Below are positions 1-5,220 of a stretch of 5,220 nt of DNA, in pieces. Made by a program: the position numbers and the translations under genes. Position 1 is the stretch's first letter, and each line of letters begins with the position of its first letter. The notes under the pieces were generated by a model. The model made no database searches and was not told the origin of the DNA. It worked only from the letters and a program-made list of their open reading frames with translations. Origin of the DNA: Planctomycetota bacterium (GTDB lineage: Bacteria > Planctomycetota > UBA1135 > GCA-002686595). Location: assembly GCA_021776885.1 (NCBI GenBank), contig JAJFFA010000404.1, forward strand, positions 1 through 5,220, given 5' to 3'.

Positions 1-70
1 CTTCGCCTGCGTTCTCGCGCGCCACCACGATCCACGAATCACCATTCCTGAACGAAAGCAGCTTCGCCAC
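1..70 (-). CDS. Possible 5' end of a minus-strand gene, cut by window edge
   Basis: Reading leftwards from a GTG at 70-68 there is an open frame of 23 codons that runs off the window. It begins (M/V)AKLLSFRNGDSW and continues IVVARENAGE, which has the composition of a real, beta-rich protein start. A GGAGG lies on the minus strand at 77-73, but only two bases separate it from the GTG, which is tighter than normal. An in-frame TAG lies just upstream (80-78), so the gene cannot start further out. I do not recognise the family. The opposite strand is also open over the same bases and ends in TAG at 78-80, but its peptide is Ser/Thr-rich and looks like an antisense shadow. The call rests on very little sequence. 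Confidence 0.27.
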   Translation of the reverse strand, partial: MAKLLSFRNGDSWIVVARENAGE

Positions 71-176
71 GGCCTCCTAGCGTCAGCCCCCTGCAATTTT
101 TTCCGCTTTCGAGCCCGAGTGGCTCAAGCGCAGGGGCGGCCCGCTCGATAACTCCGCTGTCGGCAGTCCCCAGCCG

Positions 177-183
177 ACGGAGG
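177..183 (+). promoter_or_regulatory. Shine-Dalgarno for the gene at 193
   Basis: The sequence ACGGAGG contains a five-base GGAGG core (179-183) that ends nine bases before the ATG at 193. It is the only canonical, well-placed ribosome binding site before any full gene in the window, and it fixes that start. Upstream, GATAAC at 147-152 is a possible -10 element, but no matching -35 hexamer sits 16-18 bases before it, so I do not call a promoter. Confidence 0.7.
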
Positions 184-192
184 CCATCCCCA

Positions 193-762
193 ATGATCGA
201 GTCCCTTGTCCTCGCCATCGTGCTGACCCAGGTCCCTGTGACGCCCCAGGCCCCCGAGGCCCTGGGTCGGGAAGGGCTCTTGGTCCAGGCGACCCAGACC
301 CACTTCAGCGCAGTCAACGACTCGCCGCGAGCCTGGTGGCTCGCGATCGGGATCGCGGGGAGCGAACACCGCGTCGTGATTCGCATCGACCCCGGCGTCT
401 CGAACACGTGGCCGCTGTTCGGCGGCCCCGATCAAGGCCTCGTGCTGGAAGCACTGACGCCCCGCGCGGGCGAGCTCCTGCACACGGGCAGCCTACCCCT
501 CGACGCCGTGCGCGTCGCGGACGACGGTGCCCTGTGGGTGCGTGACGAGGGCCTGCGGGCCGTTGGCTACCGCACCCGCCAAGCGCAGCTCGAGCGGCTG
601 CACTCGGACGTCAGCTTGACCTCCGCCGCCCGCGGCGAGGCCGAAGAGGGCTTCGAGGGGGACATGATCCCCACCGTGCACGTTCCGGTCGTCACGCCGG
701 GCGAGACGCGCGGAAAGACCAAGCCTCCCGTGATCGACAAGAAGCCGCTGCCCCCGGTCTGA
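193..762 (+). CDS. Small probably exported protein of unknown function
   Basis: This is a 189-residue protein that I do not recognise. The ATG is supported by GGAGG nine bases upstream. Residues 3-16 are hydrophobic (SLVLAIVLTQVPV) and followed by a Pro-rich stretch. This could be a short signal peptide or membrane anchor, although it lacks the usual positive n-region and has Glu at position 3. Residues 47-125 alternate hydrophobic and polar residues (for example HRVVIRID and GALWVRDEGLRAVGYRT), suggesting a beta-rich domain. Residues 145-160 are acidic and the last 15 residues are Lys/Pro-rich (KPPVIDKKPLPPV), probably disordered. No catalytic motif or metal site is visible. It is followed by its own terminator at 833-875, so it is probably transcribed separately from the next gene. 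Coding potential is good, but function is unknown. Confidence 0.75.
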   Translation: MIESLVLAIVLTQVPVTPQAPEALGREGLLVQATQTHFSAVNDSPRAWWLAIGIAGSEHRVVIRIDPGVSNTWPLFGGPDQGLVLEALTPRAGELLHTGSLPLDAVRVADDGALWVRDEGLRAVGYRTRQAQLERLHSDVSLTSAARGEAEEGFEGDMIPTVHVPVVTPGETRGKTKPPVIDKKPLPPV

Positions 763-807
763 CCCCGGTCGGACCGACGCGGCCCGTCGCCACGGGAAGC
801 TTGCGAG

Positions 808-830
808 GAGAGACAAGAGAGACGAGAGAC
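808..830 (+). repeat. Three GAGAGAC heptamers in the 3' UTR
   Basis: GAGAGAC occurs at 808-814, 817-823 and 824-830, the last two directly adjacent. They lie in an almost pure purine tract running from about 805 into the left arm of the terminator hairpin. The copies are exact. They fall between the stop codon at 762 and the terminator, so they would form part of the 3' untranslated RNA. No function is known to me; it may be simple low-complexity sequence. Confidence 0.6.
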
Positions 831-832
831 GG

Positions 833-875
833 AAGCGGGGAGAGTGCGGTCACGCGCCCTCCCCGCTTTCTCTTA
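833..875 (+). terminator. Intrinsic terminator after the 193-762 gene
   Basis: AAGCGGGGAG at 833-842 pairs perfectly with CTCCCCGCTT at 859-868 (10 bp). After one A/C mismatch, the stem continues with GTGCG (844-848) against CGCGC (853-857), including one G-T wobble, closed by a four-base GTCA loop. The 3' arm runs into a T-rich tail (TTTCTCTT, 867-874). This is a classic Rho-independent terminator for plus-strand transcription. The minus strand has no T tract on the other side, so it should work one way only. It separates the gene ending at 762 from the gene starting at 915. Confidence 0.85.
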
Positions 876-902
876 CGGCACGCCCCTTGCTCTAGCCAGG
901 AC

Positions 903-908
903 TAGACT
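903..908 (+). promoter_or_regulatory. Candidate -10 element (TAGACT) for the lipoprotein gene
   Basis: TAGACT matches the TAnnnT form of a bacterial -10 box and ends six bases before the ATG at 915. The start codon would then lie at or next to the transcription start, giving a leaderless mRNA. This fits the lack of any Shine-Dalgarno before this ATG. No convincing -35 hexamer is visible at the usual distance. The placement just downstream of the terminator at 833-875 means this gene needs its own promoter. Confidence 0.4.
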
Positions 909-914
909 GGGCCG

Positions 915-1439
915 ATGCCCACCGCCCGCCTCGCGCTGCTCGCCCTCTCCCTGACCCTCGTCGGCTGTCGCTCCACGGGCGCCCCGGCCAGCGAGGTCGC
1001 GGCCGTCCGCAGCACCCTCGACGAGCTGTACGCCGCCTTCAGCTTCGACCCGGGGGCGCAGCCCGACTGGCACACCCAGCGCCGCATCTACCTCGAGGGC
1101 GCAGCCTTCGTGGCACCGATCCGCGTCGGACGCCAGCCGCGGGCCGTCGGCACCCAGGCCTTCCTGGCCGACTTCGAAGCCTTCGCCATGGACGAGCCCT
1201 TCGCCACGAGCGGGCTGCACGAGCGCATCATCGGAACGCGCGTCGACGTCTTCGGAGGCATCGCCCATGCCTACGTGGCCTTCGAGGGCTTCGAGCCCGG
1301 GGACGGCGCCGCGCTCACCCGCGGCCTCGACAGCATCCAGCTCGTTCGCGACGCGGGCGCGTGGCGGCTGGTGTCGTTCACGACGCAGTACGAGGACGAG
1401 GCCAGCGAGCTACTCCTGCCGCGCCGCTTCCGCGACTGA
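915..1439 (+). CDS. NTF2-like (SnoaL-type) domain lipoprotein
   Basis: This 174-residue protein starts with a lipoprotein signal peptide. Arg5 is followed by a Leu/Ala-rich core and a lipobox L-V-G-C with Cys18 as the predicted lipidation site, so it is probably anchored in a membrane facing the periplasm. Residues 27-165 fit the NTF2-like/SnoaL fold: a first helix (VRSTLDELYAAF), then a segment with W52 and the motif YLEGAAFVAP, a second helical region (FLADFEAFA), then the long beta strands typical of the family (ERIIGTRVDVFGGIAHAYVAFEGF, split by a turn, then LDSIQLVRDAGAWRLVSFTTQYE). Family members are enzymes, ligand-binding proteins or partner subunits. No active-site set can be assigned here. 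The ATG has no Shine-Dalgarno but has TAGACT close upstream. The stop lies 8 bases from the stop of the convergent amidase gene. Confidence 0.88.
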   Translation: MPTARLALLALSLTLVGCRSTGAPASEVAAVRSTLDELYAAFSFDPGAQPDWHTQRRIYLEGAAFVAPIRVGRQPRAVGTQAFLADFEAFAMDEPFATSGLHERIIGTRVDVFGGIAHAYVAFEGFEPGDGAALTRGLDSIQLVRDAGAWRLVSFTTQYEDEASELLLPRRFRD

Positions 1440-1447
1440 CCCGGCGC
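1421..1447. other. Small inverted repeat at the convergent gene junction
   Basis: GCGCCG (1421-1426) is the exact reverse complement of CGGCGC (1442-1447), with a 15-base loop. The hairpin covers the stop codon of the lipoprotein gene (1437-1439) and ends directly before the stop codon of the amidase gene (1448-1450). It could help end transcription from both sides, but there is no T tract on either strand and six GC pairs are easily found by chance in this DNA. Confidence 0.25.
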
Positions 1448-2251
1448 TCACCAGCTCGAGTACAGCGCGGCGCGCTCGTCACCCTCGACCGGCACCCGGC
1501 GGCGCAGCTCGCGCACCCGCGCGAGGTCGCAGTCCGAGACGACCCAGCCCGCCTCTCCCGTCCCGCGCGCCAGGACCTCGCCGTCGGGTGAGGCCACGAT
1601 CGAGTTGCCGGGGAAGTCGAGCTCGAGGCCGCGACGTCCCACGCGATCCCTGCCGCTGCGGTTGCAGGCCGCGACGTACCAGAGACCTTCGACCGCTCGA
1701 CCCGGGACGAGGGCGTCCCAGTGAGCGGCCCGGCTGCGCGGCCACTGGGCAGGAACGCAGAGCAGCTCGGCTCCGTCGCGGAAGGCGGCGCGGGTGGGCT
1801 CGGGGAAGCGCAGGTCGTAGCAGACCACACCCGCGATGCGACCGACGGAGGTGTCGATGGCGCGCGGCGGGGCGTCCCCCGCGCTGAAGTTCTGGGGCTC
1901 GGCCGTGGGTGAGAAGAGGTGCAGCTTGTCGTAGCTCCCCGCCCTGCGCCCGCGATCCAGGACGTGCAGACGGTTGAAGGGCGCGCGGCCCTCGGCGCCG
2001 GGTGAGTAGGCCGTCCCGACGACCACCAGGGCCAGCTCCGCGGAGAGGGTCAGGGCGCGCTCGACGGCGCGCTCGCTCCAATCGAGCTGCGCCTCCCCTG
2101 CCCCGGCGCAGAAGGAGGTCGGCCACATCTCGGGCAGGACGCACAGCTCGAGGCCCAGCTCGGCCCCCTCGCGCAGCCCGCCCTCGACCCGCTCGAGGTT
2201 GCCGCGCGGGTCGTCCCCGCGCACGTCCAGCTGGAGGCAGCCCACTCGCAT
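1448..2251 (-). CDS. Carbon-nitrogen hydrolase, probable omega-amidase (YafV/Nit2-like)
   Basis: This 267-residue cytoplasmic enzyme belongs to the nitrilase superfamily, at the family's normal single-domain length. The catalytic triad is complete: Glu41 in LPEMWPTSF, Lys109 in YDKLHLF and nucleophile Cys144 in VCYDLRFPE. Further segments match my recollection of E. coli YafV closely: AQWPRSRAAHWDAL...GRAVE (from residue 168) and YVAACNRSGRD (192-202), ending in the SPDGEVL strand (221-227). By that similarity it should hydrolyse alpha-ketoglutaramate, the by-product of glutamine transaminases, to 2-oxoglutarate and ammonia (metabolite repair, also linked to methionine salvage). Another amide substrate in the superfamily remains possible. 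The ATG at 2251 directly precedes the expected first strand (RVGCLQLDV) and lacks a Shine-Dalgarno. It is convergent with the lipoprotein gene and divergent from the secreted-protein gene, so it is probably monocistronic. Confidence 0.93.
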   Translation of the reverse strand: MRVGCLQLDVRGDDPRGNLERVEGGLREGAELGLELCVLPEMWPTSFCAGAGEAQLDWSERAVERALTLSAELALVVVGTAYSPGAEGRAPFNRLHVLDRGRRAGSYDKLHLFSPTAEPQNFSAGDAPPRAIDTSVGRIAGVVCYDLRFPEPTRAAFRDGAELLCVPAQWPRSRAAHWDALVPGRAVEGLWYVAACNRSGRDRVGRRGLELDFPGNSIVASPDGEVLARGTGEAGWVVSDCDLARVRELRRRVPVEGDERAALYSSW

Positions 2252-2419
2252 GGCGCGCAGGATAGACGGCCGTGGCCCAAGAAAAGCCGAGAGCGAGCGT
2301 CACGCCGCCGGGGGGATGCTCCTGCCCAGGCTGCACCCGGTGATTCCAGCCTTGGCGAGGCGCGTGACACCGCTCCGGGTTGCCCACGCGTCCGCCGCCC
2401 CCTTCGAAAGCGAGTCCCC
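2252..2419. promoter_or_regulatory. Divergent intergenic region (amidase / secreted protein)
   Basis: These 168 bases separate two genes that point away from each other, so both promoters should lie here. For the minus-strand gene, TATCCT at 2264-2259 ends seven bases before its ATG and is a possible -10 box. For the plus-strand gene I see no clear -10/-35 pair; before its ATG at 2420 there is only AAGCGAG (2408-2414), a degraded Shine-Dalgarno at a reasonable distance. GTCACGC (2299-2305) and GCGTGAC (2362-2368) form a 7-bp inverted repeat 56 bases apart, possibly by chance. Confidence 0.5.
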
Positions 2420-3577
2420 ATGTCCTTCCCCAAACCGACCCCGCGAGCCTGGCCGGCCCTGTCGCGAGTCCTGGCCCTGGGCGCCGGTGTCGTTCTGATC
2501 TCCGCCGGCGCCGCCGCGCAGGGCGCAGGCACCCGAATTCCCATCGCGGCAGAGTCCTTCGACTACGCCCCCGGCGACCTCGCGGGAGCGAACGGAGGCA
2601 GCGGGTTCAGCACCCCCTGGTTCGACGCCGGGCCCGTCGCGACCCAGGTCATCCTCCCCGGACAGGACGCGATCGGAGGCAAGCTCTGTACCCCCGGCGG
2701 CGACCAACCCCAGGGCGCTCTGCGTGGCTTCGACACCTCGGGCTTTCCGACGGTCAACGGAGAGTTCGGCGCGGACGGCAGCTCCTTCGCCTTCTCGTTC
2801 CAGTTCCAGCTCCCACCGGGCTCGAATCCCGACTTCGCCGGAGTCGCCCTGCTCGGAACACAGTCGCCGCCGCTCTTCTTCGGCGTCATTCCCGGCTCGA
2901 ACCAGTTCGGCTACCTCGACAACCAGGGCACGTTCACCCCGACCTGGGTGGCGAGCCTCGACATGCCCCACGAGATCTACATCTCGCTCGCGGACGTGGG
3001 CGGGGCGAACGAGATGGGCATGTGGATCGACCCGATCGACGACCCGCCCACGGCACCCGCCGACCTCGTCAGCCACTTCGGGAACGGCTTCTCCTTCAGC
3101 GACCTCGGAATTCTCGTCGACGGCGGGTCCGAGAACGTGATCGACATCGACGGGATCGCCCTCGAGTTCATCGAGGCGAGCGGCTGCCTGGGCACGATGC
3201 GCTGCGACTCGAATCCGAACTCGACCGGCTCGGCCGCGGAGCTCTGTGTCACGGGCAGCCTGGCCGTCCAGGACAACAACTTCACGGCTAGTGCGGAGCC
3301 CGTTCCGGACACCGCGGGGATCTTCTTCTTCGGACGCGACTCGATTCAGTTGCCCTTCGGCAACGGCTTCCGCTGCGCCGGCGGCGAGATCCTGCGCGAG
3401 AGGGTCAGCATCGCTTCCGGCGGGATCGCGAGCATGGCCATCGACCTGACCCTGCCGCGCAACGTCGCCAACTTCGTCCCGGGCTCGGACTGGGACGTCC
3501 AGTACTGGGTCCGTGATCCGATGGGCGCAGGCTCGAACTTCAACTTGTCGAACTCCACGCGCTTCACCTGGGAGTGA
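2420..3577 (+). CDS. Secreted two-domain protein with planctomycete C-terminal module
   Basis: This 385-residue exported protein has a Sec signal peptide: basic residues K5, R9 and R16, a hydrophobic core at 17-30, and likely cleavage after AAA at 31-33. Residues about 43-250 form an Asp/Gly-rich beta domain opening with ESFDYAPGDLAG.NGGSGFS. I know this opening from LamG-like/jelly-roll sandwich proteins of Planctomycetota and Verrucomicrobia. Residues 256-385 form a second module: Cys256-x5-Cys262-x-SNPNSTG, then a strand-rich core with IFFFG and PFGNGFRC (Cys319), ending in YWVRDP...NFNLSN...F. I have seen this C-terminal module on many secreted planctomycete proteins. The cysteines may pair outside the cell. 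No catalytic residues are evident, so a surface or matrix role is an inference. No terminator follows; the next gene starts 66 bases downstream in the same reading frame. Confidence 0.9.
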   Translation: MSFPKPTPRAWPALSRVLALGAGVVLISAGAAAQGAGTRIPIAAESFDYAPGDLAGANGGSGFSTPWFDAGPVATQVILPGQDAIGGKLCTPGGDQPQGALRGFDTSGFPTVNGEFGADGSSFAFSFQFQLPPGSNPDFAGVALLGTQSPPLFFGVIPGSNQFGYLDNQGTFTPTWVASLDMPHEIYISLADVGGANEMGMWIDPIDDPPTAPADLVSHFGNGFSFSDLGILVDGGSENVIDIDGIALEFIEASGCLGTMRCDSNPNSTGSAAELCVTGSLAVQDNNFTASAEPVPDTAGIFFFGRDSIQLPFGNGFRCAGGEILRERVSIASGGIASMAIDLTLPRNVANFVPGSDWDVQYWVRDPMGAGSNFNLSNSTRFTWE

Positions 3578-3590
3578 TCCGGTGAGGGGC

Positions 3591-3614
3591 GGCGATCGAT
3601 ACGGCGATCGATAC
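3591..3614. repeat. Perfect tandem 12-bp repeat (GGCGATCGATAC x2)
   Basis: GGCGATCGATAC occurs at 3591-3602 and again, with no spacer, at 3603-3614. Each copy holds the overlapping palindromes CGATCG and ATCGAT, so the pair also forms inverted repeats with 6-base loops. A 12-bp period puts the copies a little over one helical turn apart, as in tandem operators. The second copy merges into TACACT (3612-3617), a possible -10 box for the gene starting at 3644. No -35 is evident. A regulatory role is inferred from position alone. Confidence 0.6.
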
Positions 3615-3643
3615 ACTGGGGGGGCCCGAACCGCCGCGCCCCC

Positions 3644-4741
3644 TTGTCCCCCCAAGACCTCCTCGGATCCCTGCCGGCCCTGGCCGTGACCGCCCTCGTC
3701 GGCAGGGCCTGGCTGGCGGCCCTCCCGCCGGGCGACCCCGGCCGCCACGCAGCCCGTGACCTGCCCACGACCTGGGCGGCCTCCCACGCCCTGGGGCTCT
3801 CGACCTGGCTCGTCATCGGGAGCCTGGCTTCGGCTGGTGGCGCGCCCCTGGCCCTGACCCTCTGGATCCTGCCCGCCGCGCTGCTCGCCGGCGTGCGCCT
3901 GCTCACCGCCCCCGGGGCGATGGTGCCGCGCCAGGAAGCGGCGCGCGCGGCGGAGGGCATGGGCGCGCGCCTGCTCCTGGGAGTGGCTGTAGCGGCCCTC
4001 GCCTCGGCGCTCGCGCGCACGCCCCTCGCCCCCCCGGCGCAGGACGCGGGCCTTCCCCTGGGCGCCCTCGTCGAGGGCTTCGGCGCGGCTCCGAGCGCGG
4101 CACTTCTGGCCTGGGCCCCGGTCGCCGCGGTCGTGCTGATCGGCCATGGCTTGCGCATCGCTCGGCGTGACGCCGCAGCGCGCCGCGGCGTGCAGTGCAT
4201 CCTGGCCCTGGCCTTCCTGGGGCTCGGCGAGCGCGCCACGTCCCCCGCCCTCGCCACGACCACACTGCTGGCCATGGGCGCGGCCGCGGGTGCCGTGTCC
4301 TGGCTGCGTCGCGCGGACCGGCGCGGTGCCTGGCTCGCCGCGCTGCTGTTCGCCGGGCTGGGCTTCGCCCATCCAGCCGCGGGGATCTGGGCCGCCCTGA
4401 CCCTCGGGGTGCTCGACGGCGCGTCGGCTCCCGCCGGTCGACGCCTGATCCGGCGCACGGCGCGCCCCGCGGGAGCGCTGCTCGTGATCGCAGCCTGGCC
4501 CTCGTGGCTCCTGTGCGCGGCCGTCCCGCTCTGCATCGCGCTGGGCCACCTCATCGCCGCCCGGGTGGCGCCGCGTATCGACGCCGTCTTCGACCCGCAG
4601 CATCCAGGGCGCGCCCTGCCCCCGCGCCGCGAGCTCCTGCCCGTAGCCACCCTGAGCCCCCTCGGCGCGCCGGCGCTCCTGCTCCTGGCCCTGGCCTTCG
4701 CCCGCGCCGAGGACCCGCCGCCCGGCACACCCCGCACATGA
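3644..4741 (+). CDS. Polytopic inner-membrane protein of unknown function
   Basis: This 365-residue, very hydrophobic protein has about 9-10 predicted membrane segments, by eye near residues 6-27, 45-64, 67-87, 107-124, 151-170, 183-195, 199-221, 228-257, 275-305 (perhaps two) and 338-353. Arg-rich loops such as RRDAAARR (174-181), LRRADRR (221-227) and RRLIRR (266-271) suggest cytoplasmic faces. I cannot assign a family, and no transporter or glycosyltransferase signature is clear. The start is a TTG at 3644. The frame has no ATG or GTG between the previous gene's stop at 3575 and this codon, and a GTG at 3686 (residue 15) is the main alternative. No Shine-Dalgarno precedes the TTG. The stop overlaps the next gene's ATG (ATGA), which implies translational coupling with a probable methyltransferase and hence a shared process, unknown so far. 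Confidence 0.8.
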   Translation: MSPQDLLGSLPALAVTALVGRAWLAALPPGDPGRHAARDLPTTWAASHALGLSTWLVIGSLASAGGAPLALTLWILPAALLAGVRLLTAPGAMVPRQEAARAAEGMGARLLLGVAVAALASALARTPLAPPAQDAGLPLGALVEGFGAAPSAALLAWAPVAAVVLIGHGLRIARRDAAARRGVQCILALAFLGLGERATSPALATTTLLAMGAAAGAVSWLRRADRRGAWLAALLFAGLGFAHPAAGIWAALTLGVLDGASAPAGRRLIRRTARPAGALLVIAAWPSWLLCAAVPLCIALGHLIAARVAPRIDAVFDPQHPGRALPPRRELLPVATLSPLGAPALLLLALAFARAEDPPPGTPRT

Positions 4742-5220
4742 GCGAGGACCGGGTAGTGCACCCTGTCGACGCCGCTGGCTCGGCCATCGACGCCGCAGAC
4801 CTGGCCGTCGAGTCGGCGGACCTGGCCGGCGCCCTGGCCGCCCTGGCCGGCGGCGCGTCCTACCGCAGCGCCCTCGAGCAGCTCTTGCTCGACCTGGACG
4901 AGGGTCGCGCCGACGCCCTGATGGTGCTCCTGCAGGAGAGCCGCGGTGCCTGGGCCATCTTCGCCAGCGCGCCCCAGGGGCGCGCGCTCTTCGTCGGCAA
5001 CGCCCTCTCCGGAACGACCCTCGCTCTGGGCTCCCTGGGGTACGCTCTGACCATCGTGGAGCGCAGCGCGGCCCGCGCCGCCTTCGCCCTGCAGCGCGCA
5101 CGCGCCTACGATCAACCCAGGACGTGCGCCGTGGTGGCGCGCGGCGCGGCCTTGCCCATCGCCGACGCCTGCTTCGATCGGGTCGTGCACGAGCCCGGCG
5201 GACCCGGCGGCGACGAGCCC
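4738..5220 (+). CDS. Probable SAM-dependent methyltransferase, 3' end missing
   Basis: The 161 visible codons continue past the window edge. The ATG overlaps the stop of the membrane-protein gene (ATGA at 4738-4741) with no separate Shine-Dalgarno nearby, so translation is probably coupled. The first 40 residues are a low-complexity Ala/Asp/Leu segment with repeated DLA units. From about residue 83 the sequence reads like a class I Rossmann methyltransferase: a first strand and glycine loop (ALFVGNALSG, 83-92), a helix, a second strand ending in an acidic residue that would bind the SAM ribose (LTIVE, Glu108), then LPIADACFDRVV (139-150), matching the family's LPF.D.SFD.VV region. Motif I is unusual: it has G-N-A-L-S-G rather than GxGxG, and Val replaces the usual acidic residue before the first Gly. 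The substrate cannot be told, and weakened SAM binding is possible. Confidence 0.72.
   Translation, partial: MSEDRVVHPVDAAGSAIDAADLAVESADLAGALAALAGGASYRSALEQLLLDLDEGRADALMVLLQESRGAWAIFASAPQGRALFVGNALSGTTLALGSLGYALTIVERSAARAAFALQRARAYDQPRTCAVVARGAALPIADACFDRVVHEPGGPGGDEP

Noticed and set aside
81..104. TTTTTT at 97-102 as an intrinsic terminator for an upstream plus-strand gene ending at 80
   Set aside because: No stable hairpin precedes the T run; the best stem nearby is only three base pairs (CAG/CTG).
2299..2368. GTCACGC...GCGTGAC inverted repeat as an operator
   Set aside because: The arms are 7 bp and 56 bases apart in GC-rich DNA, with no symmetry beyond the arms. Chance is the simplest explanation.
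2315..2498. A small plus-strand frame starting at an ATG right after GGGGGG, upstream of the secreted-protein gene
   Set aside because: The G run touches the ATG, so it is not a usable Shine-Dalgarno. The peptide is Arg/Pro/Ser-rich and overlaps the signal-peptide region of the real gene in another frame.
4738..4860. Repeated GACCTGGCC/GCCCTGGCC units as a non-coding repeat element
   Set aside because: The units keep the reading frame and simply encode the Ala/Asp/Leu-rich N-terminus of the methyltransferase-like protein.
2300..5101. A 933-codon open frame on the minus strand
   Set aside because: The product is an Arg/Gly/Pro-rich low-complexity chain without domains, lying antisense to the secreted protein, the membrane protein and the methyltransferase. 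It is open only because stop codons are rare in such GC-rich DNA.
3346..5190. A 614-codon open frame on the minus strand
   Set aside because: It has the same antisense position and composition bias, shows no recognisable protein features, and conflicts with well-supported plus-strand genes.

Overview
The window is very GC-rich bacterial DNA with densely packed genes. It holds five complete protein genes and one gene cut by the right edge. A seventh, doubtful gene may be cut by the left edge. I see no rRNA, tRNA, CRISPR array, insertion sequence or phage gene. The best clue to the host is the secreted protein at 2420-3577. It pairs an ESFDY...NGG-type N-terminal sandwich domain with a C-terminal module carrying a Cys-x5-Cys-x-SNPNSTG motif. 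I know this architecture from secreted proteins of marine Planctomycetota, so a planctomycete-like host is my inference; the sequence alone does not prove it.

Layout from left to right. (a) 1-192: a possible minus-strand gene start at the edge and a short leader. (b) 193-762 (+): a small, probably exported protein of unknown function with a clear Shine-Dalgarno. It is followed by GAGAGAC repeats and a strong intrinsic terminator at 833-875. (c) 915-1439 (+): a lipoprotein with an NTF2/SnoaL-like fold. (d) 1448-2251 (-): a nitrilase-superfamily amidase very like YafV/Nit2 omega-amidase, converging on (c) with only 8 bases between the stop codons. (e) 2252-2419: a divergent intergenic region. 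(f) 2420-3577 (+): the large secreted protein. (g) 3578-3643: a short gap with a perfect tandem 12-bp repeat. (h) 3644-4741 (+): a polytopic membrane protein with a TTG start. (i) 4738 to the right edge (+): the N-terminal part of a probable SAM-dependent methyltransferase whose ATG overlaps the preceding stop (ATGA).

Only the last two genes look like an operon. The others appear to be separately transcribed housekeeping or envelope genes. The amidase is probably a metabolite-repair enzyme (alpha-ketoglutaramate hydrolysis). The lipoprotein and the large secreted protein act outside the cytoplasm. Two genes (915 and 2251) lack a Shine-Dalgarno and have a TAnnnT hexamer 6-7 bases before the ATG, which suggests leaderless transcripts.

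I did not find a convincing new defence, mobile or RNA system. The most rewarding points are the planctomycete C-terminal module, the unknown membrane protein coupled to a methyltransferase with an atypical motif I, and the initiation-region oddities.
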